Virus record (IMG/VR): IMGVR_UViG_3300027538_000185
Coordinates: 1 to 42,265 of that record
Length of the DNA: 42,265 bases
Strand: one strand, 5' to 3'
From: a virus
Shown here: in pieces, positions 32,242 through 39,985 of the stretch
Layout: each line of letters starts with the position of its first letter
Numbering within the stretch: the stretch's first letter is position 1
Program-made: the position numbers and the translations under genes
The notes under the pieces: model-generated
Seen by the model: the letters and a program-made list of their open reading frames with translations, nothing else
Told to the model about the DNA's origin: nothing
Database searches by the model: none

Positions 32242-35200
32242 AAAAACACGCCATGACTGAACTCATCATTGGTGCGGGCGGTGGCGGCAAAGGCGGTGGA
32301 GGTAGCGCTCGTGTGGCGCAGGAGGCTCCCGACAGCCTGCGTTCCAAAGCCTATGCGCGAGTGGTTGACCTCATTTCCGAGGGTGAGATCGAGGGGCTGG
32401 TCGACGGCCTGCAATCGGTTTACCTGGACGACACGCCGATTCAGAACCCTGATGGCTCGACCAACTTCTCAGGCGTCACTCTGGAGACCCGTAACGGCAG
32501 CCAGCAGCAAAGCTATGTGCCCGGGTTCTCGTCCGTTGAGAACGAGGTGGTCGTCGGAGTAGAGGCCAAGGCGAGCCAGCCGGTGGTGCGCTCCATCACC
32601 GACCCGGATGTGGACGCCGTTCGGGTCAAGGTGAGCGTGCCGCAGTTGACCAACCAGGACACGACCAATGGCGATCTCAATGGCAGCACGGTGAACTTTG
32701 CGATCGATCGCCAAGTGAACGGCGGTGGGTTCGTGGAGATGATCAACGACACGATCTCTGGCAAGACTACGACCAAGTACCAGCGCAGCTACTACGTGCC
32801 TCTCACGGGTAGTGGCCCCTGGGATATCCGAGTGCGCCGGATCACGGCGGACTCCACGTCAAGTGCGATCCAGAACAAGACCTTTGTGGAGTCCTACACC
32901 GAGGTCATCGAGAGCAAGCTGCGCTACCCCAACAGTGCCCTGGTAGCGCTTCGGGTCGATGCGTCCCAGTTCTCAAGCATCCCGCGGCGCAGTTATGACA
33001 TGAAGTTGCTGCGGGTTCGCGTTCCTGTGAACTACGACACCGCCACGCGCGCTTACAGCGGTGTGTGGAATGGCACTTTCAAGATCGCCTGGACCGATAA
33101 CCCTGCCTGGTGCTTTTACGACCTGGTGACCAGCACCCGCTATGGCTTGGGTGGCTACATCCCTGAAGCCCAAGTCGACAAGTGGGCGCTCTACCGGGTG
33201 GCTCAATACTGCGACCAGTTGGTTCCCAACGGGCTGGGCGGTTTTGAGCCGCGTTTTGCTTGCAACCTGTACCTCCAGACGCGGGAGCAGGCCTACAAGG
33301 TCGTGCAGGACATGGCCTCAATCTTTCGGGGCATGGTGTACTGGTCCGGTGGCGCAATCACGGTCACGCAGGATGCGCCCGCCGATCCGGTCTACCAATT
33401 CGCCCCTAGCAACGTCGTGGACGGAGAATTTGCGTATCAGGGGTCTTCGGCGAAGGCGCGGCACACGGTGGCCTTGGTCACATGGAACGACCCCGAAGAC
33501 TTTTATCGCCAGAAGGTGGAGTACGTCGAGGACGCCGCCGGCATCGCCCGCTACGGTATCGTGCAGAGCGAAGTGGTGGCCCTGGGATGCACCTCTCGGG
33601 GTCAGGCGCACCGGGTGGGTAAGTGGCTCTTGTATTCCGAGCAGTCGGAATCTGAGATCGTCACCTTCCGCACGGGCCTGGAGGGGGCCGTGGTGCGTCC
33701 GGGGGATATCATCAAGGTTGCTGATCCAGTTCGAGGGGGCATGCGCCTTGGGGGCCGGATCGCTGCGGCATCTGCCAGCACGGTCACCTTGGATCAGGAC
33801 CTGCCAGCGGATCTCCCATGGCGGCTATCGGTGATTCTGCCCACTGGGGTGGTTGAGGAGCGGCTGGTAGGTCCGATTTCGGGTCGAGCCCTGACGGTGA
33901 CGATCCCCTTCAGTGCGGTGCCGCAGGCTGGCGCCATTTGGGTGCTTTCCTCGTCTATCATCGAACCGCAACTCTTTCGGGTGGTTGCGGTCGCCGAGCG
34001 GGATCCTGGGGTGCACGAGGTCACCGCACTCGCTCACAACCCGAGCAAGTTCGATGCGATTGAAAAGGGGCTGGCTTTGCAGCCCCGATCGATCACCGTC
34101 CTGTCGGATATGCCACCAGCACCGACTGGGCTCTCCATGCAGGAGAGCTTGTACCGGGTCAAAGACCAGGCCCAGGTGCTGGTTCAGGTGTCCTGGAACG
34201 AGGTGCAGACCGCTGTTGCGTACCGGCTCTCCTACCGGGTGGCAGGCGGCAACTTCGTGAGCCTTCCGCTCACCAGTGCCAACTACGTCGAAATCCGGGA
34301 TGCGCAAGAAGGCGCGTATGAATTCAGCCTGCGTGCGATCGGGATCACGCGCAAGGAGAGTGTTCCTGCGACACTGAGCACAACGGTTCTGGGCAAGACC
34401 CTGCCGCCGTCGGATGTCACGGGCTTTTCGGTCCAGCGCCGAGTCTCCGATCTGCTGATTTCTTGGGATGAACTCCAAGATGCAGACCTTTCGGGCTACG
34501 AGGTCCGTGTAGGAACTGGCTGGGATAACGGCCAGTTGGTGGCAAAGACCGCGGGCACGCAGATGGTCCACGACCAGAGCGCGGCTGGCCTTTACCCGTA
34601 TCACATTCGGGCCTACGACACTTCGGGCAATTACAGCGCCCACGTCACAACCTTTGTGCTGAGCCTACAAGCGCCCTCGACCGTGCGTCAGTTCGATGTG
34701 GTTCAGTCGGCCAACCGGCTAGAGTTTCGGTGGCAGCCCAATCCTGAACCCGAAGTTGTCGGGTATGAGCTTCGTGAGGGCGCGGCCTGGGATGCCTCGC
34801 TCTTTGTGGCTGAGGTCAAGTCCACCAGCTACACGCTGCCCTCAGGGTTTGATGGAGAGCGCAAGTTTTGGATCAAGGCGATTGCGTCCCCAGGCATCTA
34901 CAGTGACACGCCGACCTTTGTGTCGACGGTGGTTGCTCAGCCGCAGAACGCCAATTTGATCTTGGCACGTGATGAGCAGGCGCTGGGATTCCCTGGCACT
35001 AAGCACTTCGCTTCGGTCGTCTCGGTCAACGGTCGAAACGCCCTGCGTATGAGCACCGGTGCACAGACGGCTGAGTACCTCTTTGAGGTGGATCTTGTTT
35101 CACCCATCCGCGCCCAGAACACGCTGCTCAATAGCCTTGGGGCCTCGGTTGATGACCGGACCACATGGCTGGAGGCGAATTTCCCTTGGAGCAGCGATGC

Positions 35201-35753
35201 TGCGAGGCGCCAGTGGGCCTATGACGGCGCGATTGCCAACGTGGATGCGCGGTTTCAAATCGCAAGGGAAGACGCACTGCAAGCCGGCGAAGTCTACGGA
35301 TGGCGTCTGAACGGTTCTACCGCGGGGCTAGGAAATCCAGTCTCGAGCCAGGCGGCAGGCGTCGCCTATGCCGCCGGCCGATATGGCGACGGTCTCATGG
35401 TCAAAGACACCACCCGCGTGGCTTGGACGGTGAGCATCCCATCGGTGTTTCACACCTCCTTTTGGTTCATCCCGTCAGAGGTCACAACCTGCGTGATCTG
35501 GGTGGCTCTTGGCACCGCAGGATCGCTCCTGGTGGGCTATGACGCCACGACGGGTGCGTTCTTTCTCGAAGACCAACTGTCCAGACGAGTGAGCGTGCCT
35601 TTTGGCATTTCGGTAACTGATCGCGTTTGCATCGGCGTGTGCCAGACCGCCACCGAGCGACGGCTATTTGTCGGTCGGATGGGCGGTGATGTGGACTCAG
35701 CCAGTTCGGCACTTGCGCCAATCGGAGCCGTTACCAGCTTGCGTCTGTACTAG
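32238..35753 (+). CDS. central tail tip / host specificity protein J
   Basis: A 1171-residue protein aligning with lambda gpJ in order: ARVVDLISEGEIEGLVDGLQ, RQVNGG, ESYTEVIESKLRYPNSALVAL, WCFYDLVTSTRYGLG and VALGCTSRGQAHRVGKWLLY. Three fibronectin-III-like domains follow (about 625-900). The last 170 residues look like a LamG/concanavalin-type domain (WRLNGSTAG to TSLRLY), a likely receptor-binding end. The start is ATG 32238 (overlapping the I-like stop) or ATG 32253, where MTELIIGAGGGGKGG begins. It should form the tail tip that contacts the host surface. Confidence 0.93.
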   Translation: MKKHAMTELIIGAGGGGKGGGGSARVAQEAPDSLRSKAYARVVDLISEGEIEGLVDGLQSVYLDDTPIQNPDGSTNFSGVTLETRNGSQQQSYVPGFSSVENEVVVGVEAKASQPVVRSITDPDVDAVRVKVSVPQLTNQDTTNGDLNGSTVNFAIDRQVNGGGFVEMINDTISGKTTTKYQRSYYVPLTGSGPWDIRVRRITADSTSSAIQNKTFVESYTEVIESKLRYPNSALVALRVDASQFSSIPRRSYDMKLLRVRVPVNYDTATRAYSGVWNGTFKIAWTDNPAWCFYDLVTSTRYGLGGYIPEAQVDKWALYRVAQYCDQLVPNGLGGFEPRFACNLYLQTREQAYKVVQDMASIFRGMVYWSGGAITVTQDAPADPVYQFAPSNVVDGEFAYQGSSAKARHTVALVTWNDPEDFYRQKVEYVEDAAGIARYGIVQSEVVALGCTSRGQAHRVGKWLLYSEQSESEIVTFRTGLEGAVVRPGDIIKVADPVRGGMRLGGRIAAASASTVTLDQDLPADLPWRLSVILPTGVVEERLVGPISGRALTVTIPFSAVPQAGAIWVLSSSIIEPQLFRVVAVAERDPGVHEVTALAHNPSKFDAIEKGLALQPRSITVLSDMPPAPTGLSMQESLYRVKDQAQVLVQVSWNEVQTAVAYRLSYRVAGGNFVSLPLTSANYVEIRDAQEGAYEFSLRAIGITRKESVPATLSTTVLGKTLPPSDVTGFSVQRRVSDLLISWDELQDADLSGYEVRVGTGWDNGQLVAKTAGTQMVHDQSAAGLYPYHIRAYDTSGNYSAHVTTFVLSLQAPSTVRQFDVVQSANRLEFRWQPNPEPEVVGYELREGAAWDASLFVAEVKSTSYTLPSGFDGERKFWIKAIASPGIYSDTPTFVSTVVAQPQNANLILARDEQALGFPGTKHFASVVSVNGRNALRMSTGAQTAEYLFEVDLVSPIRAQNTLLNSLGASVDDRTTWLEANFPWSSDAARRQWAYDGAIANVDARFQIAREDALQAGEVYGWRLNGSTAGLGNPVSSQAAGVAYAAGRYGDGLMVKDTTRVAWTVSIPSVFHTSFWFIPSEVTTCVIWVALGTAGSLLVGYDATTGAFFLEDQLSRRVSVPFGISVTDRVCIGVCQTATERRLFVGRMGGDVDSASSALAPIGAVTSLRLY

Positions 35754-35783
35754 CTCTCAGCTTTTCAACCCATCTCCAACCGT

Positions 35784-35817
35784 GGCGCTGCTCTCGAAAG
35801 AGACAGCGCCATTTCTT
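35784..35817 (+). terminator. terminator-like hairpin after the J-like gene
   Basis: GGCGCTG-C-TCTC pairs with GAGA-CAGCGCC around a GAAA tetraloop (35784-35810), followed by a T-rich tract. The next start codon is at 35841, after ACGAGGA. It may reduce, rather than end, transcription into the fibre genes. Confidence 0.7.
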
Positions 35818-35840
35818 TTTCCATTTCACGAGGACTTTTC

Positions 35841-36287
35841 ATGATCGACGAATCCATGCAGCTTCACGGTGCAATGACCCTGATCCTTCGCCGCGCAAGC
35901 GGTGAGGTCGAGACGGTCCACAAAGACAACATCATCGTCAACGTCGGCTTTGACTTCATTGCTGACGCCATTGGCAAAGCCGCCAGCCGACCCGCCGTGA
36001 TGGGCTTTATTGCGCTGGGCACCGGCACGACAGCGGCGGCTGCAACCCAGTCGGCGCTGGTGACCGAAATTGACCGAAATGCTGCGACCTACGCGCACAC
36101 GGCAGGCACCAAGACCTTCACCTTCAGCGCGGACTTCTTGGCGGGCGACAGCACCGGCGCTCTGACCGAAGCCGGGGTATTCAACGCAGCGACCGGGGGC
36201 ATCATGCTCGATCGGGTGGTGTTTCCAGTGGTCAACAAGGGCGCAGATGACAGCCTGACCGCGGTCTTCACCTTCACGATGAGCTGA
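35841..36287 (+). CDS. phage tail-associated protein
   Basis: A 148-residue beta-rich protein. FDFIADAIGKAASRPAVMGFIALGTGTTAAA and the C-terminal AGVFNAATGGIMLDRVVFP (about 111-129) are features of small tail or fibre-attachment proteins in siphophages. There is no signal peptide. It follows the J-like gene and leads the fibre group, so it may link fibres to the tip. The exact family is not certain. Confidence 0.7.
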   Translation: MIDESMQLHGAMTLILRRASGEVETVHKDNIIVNVGFDFIADAIGKAASRPAVMGFIALGTGTTAAAATQSALVTEIDRNAATYAHTAGTKTFTFSADFLAGDSTGALTEAGVFNAATGGIMLDRVVFPVVNKGADDSLTAVFTFTMS

Positions 36288-36292
36288 TCGAG

Positions 36293-37645
36293 ATGCCCGA
36301 CACGGTGACGGTCAGCGAGACCCAGGGTGCAAGGTACACCTGGGCGTCGGCTGGCTTTACATGGTCGAGCGCCAGCGCCGGAAAGAACTGGACCACAGCC
36401 TATCCGGCGGTCTACAACGTCGCTGTTGCGGTGACGCTGGCCTTCGTTGAGGCCACCGGCAGACAGTGGACCAAGCGCTCGAATGAAACGCTGGCCATTG
36501 CAGAAAAGCTCGCCAAGCAATTGATCCTGCGCGAATCAGAAGCAATCGGGTTTGGGGAAACCTACTCAGACCTGATCGCCTATGTACTTCGTTGGGTGGA
36601 AACGATGTCCTTTGGCGAGGCTCTCGGGAAAGCCAGTCGCAAGGAGGTGCAGGAGTCCTTCCAGGCATCCGACTACCTAACCCGAGTGCTGACAAAGACC
36701 GCTACGGAGAGCCTAGCCTTGAGCGACGTGATTCGCCAGGGAAGTGTTAAGCGCCTGGCCGAAAGCCTGCCGATGTCGGAGACGCCTCAACGGGGGGTGA
36801 CCAAGAACGCATTCGAAGCCTTCGAGCTAGGTGACGACTTGGATCGGCATATGACCAAGCGCATATCAGAGGCCGTCGCGTTTGCCGAGACCTATACCGA
36901 TCTGATCGCATTCATCTTGCGAATCAGCGAAGGCCTGGGCGTGAGCGACTTGGGGGCCAAGCAACTCCGAAAACCCTTCTCCGAGGCCTTTGGTACGACC
37001 GACAAGGCTGCAAGGCAGACGATCAAGCGCGTCGCTGAGGCGGTCGCTATAGGCGAGGCACTGGGACGCACGGTGGCCTATCGCCGAAATCTGACCGAGG
37101 GCTTTGCGGTATCGGATGCGCTGCGTAAAGCAATCAGACTGACCGCGCAGGAGGCCTTGGTGCTTGCCGAGCAGTACCGCAGGCATGCCAACGGCGTGAT
37201 CAGCGACATGATCGTTGGCAGCACCGAGATCACCGAGCTGGACTTTGCTGCCATCGTCGAGGCCGGTCACCCGCCCGGGTACACCGACTTCCGGGATTTC
37301 ATCCAAGGCGACTACACCTACCGTCGCGCGCTTTTCCGAGCCATTCTGAATTCGCGCAACTCTGACCGAGCCTTCATTGACGCATTGCGGGTGACGGTTG
37401 ACGTCCCTGACATCTTCGACCGAGGTACTGCCCAGATCACCGATCCAGCGGCCGGAGCCTCGATCTACTTCTCGCGCAGCTTTAGGGTCGCGCCTGAGGT
37501 GACCATGACCCACAAGGGGGGCTCCGCCGTGGCCATCCCTCGGCTGCTAGGCGCAGTTACCACGACTGGCTTCACCGCCGTCCTCGAAAACAGTTCCGGC
37601 TCCCGCGTGACCGGCTCCTTCACCTGGATTGCACAGGGGTACTAG
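36293..37645 (+). CDS. fibre protein with 13 tandem 18-20-residue repeats
   Basis: A 450-residue protein with three parts. After a 60-residue N-terminus, residues 61-300 contain about 13 repeats of 18-20 residues with the pattern E-[ASG]-x-x-[FLV]-[GSA]-[ED], for example ESLALSDVIRQGSVKRLA, EAVAFAETYTDLIAFIL and EGFAVSDALRKAIRLTA. The C-terminal 150 residues end in a beta-rich lectin-like domain (IYFSRSFRVAPEVTMT to FTWIAQGY). This suggests an extended shaft tipped by a binding domain. It directly abuts the Cys-rich fibre gene. I do not recognise a named family. Confidence 0.8.
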   Translation: MPDTVTVSETQGARYTWASAGFTWSSASAGKNWTTAYPAVYNVAVAVTLAFVEATGRQWTKRSNETLAIAEKLAKQLILRESEAIGFGETYSDLIAYVLRWVETMSFGEALGKASRKEVQESFQASDYLTRVLTKTATESLALSDVIRQGSVKRLAESLPMSETPQRGVTKNAFEAFELGDDLDRHMTKRISEAVAFAETYTDLIAFILRISEGLGVSDLGAKQLRKPFSEAFGTTDKAARQTIKRVAEAVAIGEALGRTVAYRRNLTEGFAVSDALRKAIRLTAQEALVLAEQYRRHANGVISDMIVGSTEITELDFAAIVEAGHPPGYTDFRDFIQGDYTYRRALFRAILNSRNSDRAFIDALRVTVDVPDIFDRGTAQITDPAAGASIYFSRSFRVAPEVTMTHKGGSAVAIPRLLGAVTTTGFTAVLENSSGSRVTGSFTWIAQGY

Positions 37646-38605
37646 ATGCAAAACTTCACCGATATACCGTCGTCCAGAACGCTGTCCGATTCTCTGATCG
37701 AGATTCTTAACAACGATAAGACGGCCATTTCATGCAACAGCGGCACCACCTTCCCGACGACCAACCTTCAGATCGGGATGCTGTGCTACCGCACTGACCA
37801 GTTGAAGCTCTACCAGTTGATCGGGACCAACCCGGATAACTGGCGCTTCATCATGGATTTGGCAAGCGGCATTGATACGCAGTTCGCAGCCAAGCTCAAT
37901 GCCTCGAGCTACACGGCAGCCGATGTTCTGGCGAAGTTGCTGACAGTGGATGGTGCAGGTACTGGACTGGATGCCGACCTGCTCGATGGTCAGCATGCGA
38001 GCGCTTTTGCTGCGAGCACACACAACCACAACGCCGCCTATCTCGGCATCAGCGCCAAGGCCGCCGATGCTGACAAGCTCGATGGCTATGACTCCACCGC
38101 GTTTGTGAGGTCGGTCAACGGTGCCGGGCCTGATGCCGCTGGCAATGCGACGGTCAACATTGACCTGTCGAGCCGGGTCGCAAAGACCGGCGACACGATG
38201 ACGGGGAATCTGACGATTCAGAACACCGCCCCAACTATCAATATGCAGGACACGGACAACGTGACCCGCTATCTGCATGTCAACAGCAACCTGATGGGCT
38301 TTTTAAAGTCCGATGGCAACTGGGACATGTACATGAACAACAGTGGATCTATGTGGACCGCGAACTACGGGTGGTTGCATGACTACTTTTTCAGCACCAT
38401 CGCCAACTGTTTTGTTGGCAACTGCCCGGGTAATACAGGCAACTGCAGCCCGGTGGGCAACAACGCAACATCCGTAGTTTCTAACTGCGGCAGCGCATCT
38501 TTTGTGCGCGATGAGCTGGTGGACAACGGCAGCCAGATTTCTGTCCGAAGAACACAGTACAACTTCAACTGCAATTGCAACTGTGCTTGCGACTGCTGCT
38601 GCTGA
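37646..38605 (+). CDS. tail-fibre-like protein with Cys/Asn-rich C-terminus
   Basis: A 319-residue fibre protein starting directly after the repeat protein's stop. The middle has tail-fibre repeats (LDADLLDGQHASAFAAS, DADKLDGYDSTAF) and an HNHN stretch. The C-terminal 68 residues hold 11 cysteines at 255, 260, 267, 281, 309, 311, 313, 315, 317, 318 and 319; seven are preceded by Asn. The protein ends NFNCNCNCACDCCC. Such a tail is unlike a structural fibre and resembles a RiPP core or a metal-binding tail. Its stop overlaps a start (TGATG) of the next gene, which is followed by an oxygenase and a radical SAM enzyme. It is the best candidate substrate of those enzymes; this is inference. Confidence 0.85.
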   Translation: MQNFTDIPSSRTLSDSLIEILNNDKTAISCNSGTTFPTTNLQIGMLCYRTDQLKLYQLIGTNPDNWRFIMDLASGIDTQFAAKLNASSYTAADVLAKLLTVDGAGTGLDADLLDGQHASAFAASTHNHNAAYLGISAKAADADKLDGYDSTAFVRSVNGAGPDAAGNATVNIDLSSRVAKTGDTMTGNLTIQNTAPTINMQDTDNVTRYLHVNSNLMGFLKSDGNWDMYMNNSGSMWTANYGWLHDYFFSTIANCFVGNCPGNTGNCSPVGNNATSVVSNCGSASFVRDELVDNGSQISVRRTQYNFNCNCNCACDCCC

Positions 38606-38616
38606 TGGGGGCGACC

Positions 38617-39396
38617 ATGAAAGTCATTGCAGTACGCAACCCGCTTCTTCATCCCTATGCATTCCATCAAGTCTCCATCTCGCGCGAGTTGCAAAGCAGG
38701 TCGTTGATCGTTCGATACCGGTTGGCCAGAACAAATCATGCTGAAGAGGATCCTGTCTTTGATGCAGAAGAACAGGAGGTGCGGGTCAATCTGGCAGCGC
38801 TCAGAAACCGCCCCGACTGGTGCGACCACCAGTGCTATTTCGTGTCGCTCAAGGATGGGCGTTTGGGGCCGCTTTTCTCCCTCTTTGTGGCTACGCTTCC
38901 TGCCCGTCTTGCTGCAACTGAGTTTGCAACGATGTCGCAGCAGAGTTTGATTCTGGGAATCAATGTGCAGTTTGCCGACGCCACGGACGACGAGCTGTTT
39001 CTGACCGTCAACATGAACCAGCGATGCCGCGACGCTGATATCTCAGTTGACGGTGATTTGGCTCTTGAGTGGAGCCAGGCGGCTTCAAGCGGAACACACA
39101 GAACCTTATTGCTGCCGCACCTGCGCTTGTCGGCTCCGTCAACCATCGCAGCCGATGGCCAGGCAACGATCACTATTCAGCTTGAGGACGCTGCTGAACA
39201 CCCGATTGAAAGGCAGGCAACCGTCTATCTGGAAGCGGTCTCAGGTGTATTACCTCGGGCCAGGGTCACCACCATTCAGGGCACTGCCGCCGTCCCTGTA
39301 TTTGCCACTGGTTTGAGCCCAGGTGAGCAGGTTCGCATCAAAGCAGGCTGGAAGTACTTTCCCGGCGTGGACGACATCACGATTGAGGTTGTCTGA
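38617..39396 (+). CDS. Ig-like-domain protein of the fibre operon
   Basis: A 259-residue protein without a recognised enzyme motif. The last 85 residues look like a bacterial Ig-like (Big_1/invasin) domain: LSAPSTIAADGQATITIQLED, ATVYLEAVSGVL and VRIKAGWKYFPGVDDITIEV. The N-terminal part is beta-rich, with RPDWCDHQCYFVSL and VNMNQRCRDADIS. ATG 38617 follows a GGGGG stretch; an in-frame ATG 38605 overlaps the fibre stop and could also be used. It may attach to the fibre or present it to the modifying enzymes. Its stop overlaps the next start as TGATG. Confidence 0.75.
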   Translation: MKVIAVRNPLLHPYAFHQVSISRELQSRSLIVRYRLARTNHAEEDPVFDAEEQEVRVNLAALRNRPDWCDHQCYFVSLKDGRLGPLFSLFVATLPARLAATEFATMSQQSLILGINVQFADATDDELFLTVNMNQRCRDADISVDGDLALEWSQAASSGTHRTLLLPHLRLSAPSTIAADGQATITIQLEDAAEHPIERQATVYLEAVSGVLPRARVTTIQGTAAVPVFATGLSPGEQVRIKAGWKYFPGVDDITIEVV

Positions 39397-39953
39397 TGCT
39401 CCAAGCGCTGTTTGCGGTCCCAGTCCTCGTAACAGAACTGGGCATATCTGAACGCGAACGCAGCGTTCTCTGCGAGTGTGCCCTGGCCGCATACCGGGCC
39501 AACAACACGAACGGGAAACCCTGGTCTAGAGCTAACCGGGAGTCTCTGGCAGTCCAAGAGCCGGTTTTTGAGGCTCTCTTTGCCATGGTCGCTAGGGCGG
39601 CAGAAGTTGCATTTGGGGTCCGTGTCGTATCCATCACCGGTCGCGAACTGGTTCAGTTTGATGGCGATTTTGTCCCTCCGCATGTTGAGCCATCTATGCT
39701 GTCTGCCATCTACTGGATAGATGCCGCAGCTGAACCCAAGCATGCGTGTGGGGATCACAACGGATCGCTGGTCCTTCAAAGCCCAGTGGGCCCCTTTGGC
39801 ACCAAGGTACTGCCAACTGAGGAGAGGGTTCGGTTCATCGATCCGATGCCTGATCGCCTACTGGTTTTTCCAAGCCATCTGGTGCACTTTGGCCACGTCT
39901 ACCGTGCGCCGACACCAAGCGTCGAGGTTCACTTCGAAATGGAGATTGCGTGA
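39396..39953 (+). CDS. 2-oxoglutarate/Fe(II) oxygenase-like protein
   Basis: A 185-residue protein with the core of the 2OG-Fe(II) oxygenase fold (PF13759-like). The proximal ligands are H96-x-E98 in PPHVEPSMLSAIYWID, the distal histidine is within FPSHLVHFGHVY (H161, H164 or H167), and R170 or a later basic residue could bind 2-oxoglutarate. GSLVLQSP is the conserved strand between them. Typical substrates of relatives are amino-acid side chains such as Pro, Asp or Asn. The setting between a Cys/Asn-rich fibre and a radical SAM enzyme suggests side-chain hydroxylation of the fibre. The ligand set H-x-E is less common than H-x-D, so activity needs proof. Confidence 0.75.
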   Translation: MLQALFAVPVLVTELGISERERSVLCECALAAYRANNTNGKPWSRANRESLAVQEPVFEALFAMVARAAEVAFGVRVVSITGRELVQFDGDFVPPHVEPSMLSAIYWIDAAAEPKHACGDHNGSLVLQSPVGPFGTKVLPTEERVRFIDPMPDRLLVFPSHLVHFGHVYRAPTPSVEVHFEMEIA

Positions 39954-39979
39954 TGCGCGCAGTCAATTTCTACCAATAG
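39953..39979 (+). CDS. eight-codon mini-ORF (low confidence)
   Basis: ATG 39953 overlaps the oxygenase stop (TGATG) and reads MRAVNFYQ before TAG at 39977-39979. The radical SAM start lies seven bases later. It may only keep ribosomes near the next start, or be chance. Confidence 0.2.
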   Translation: MRAVNFYQ

Positions 39980-39985
39980 GAAACC

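Noticed and set aside
38558-38605. The fibre's Cys-rich end as a frameshift artefact or simple repeat
   Set aside because: The frame is continuous with the fibre, codons for Asn and Cys vary (AAC/AAT, TGC/TGT), and four upstream Asn-Cys pairs show the same pattern outside the short repetitive end.
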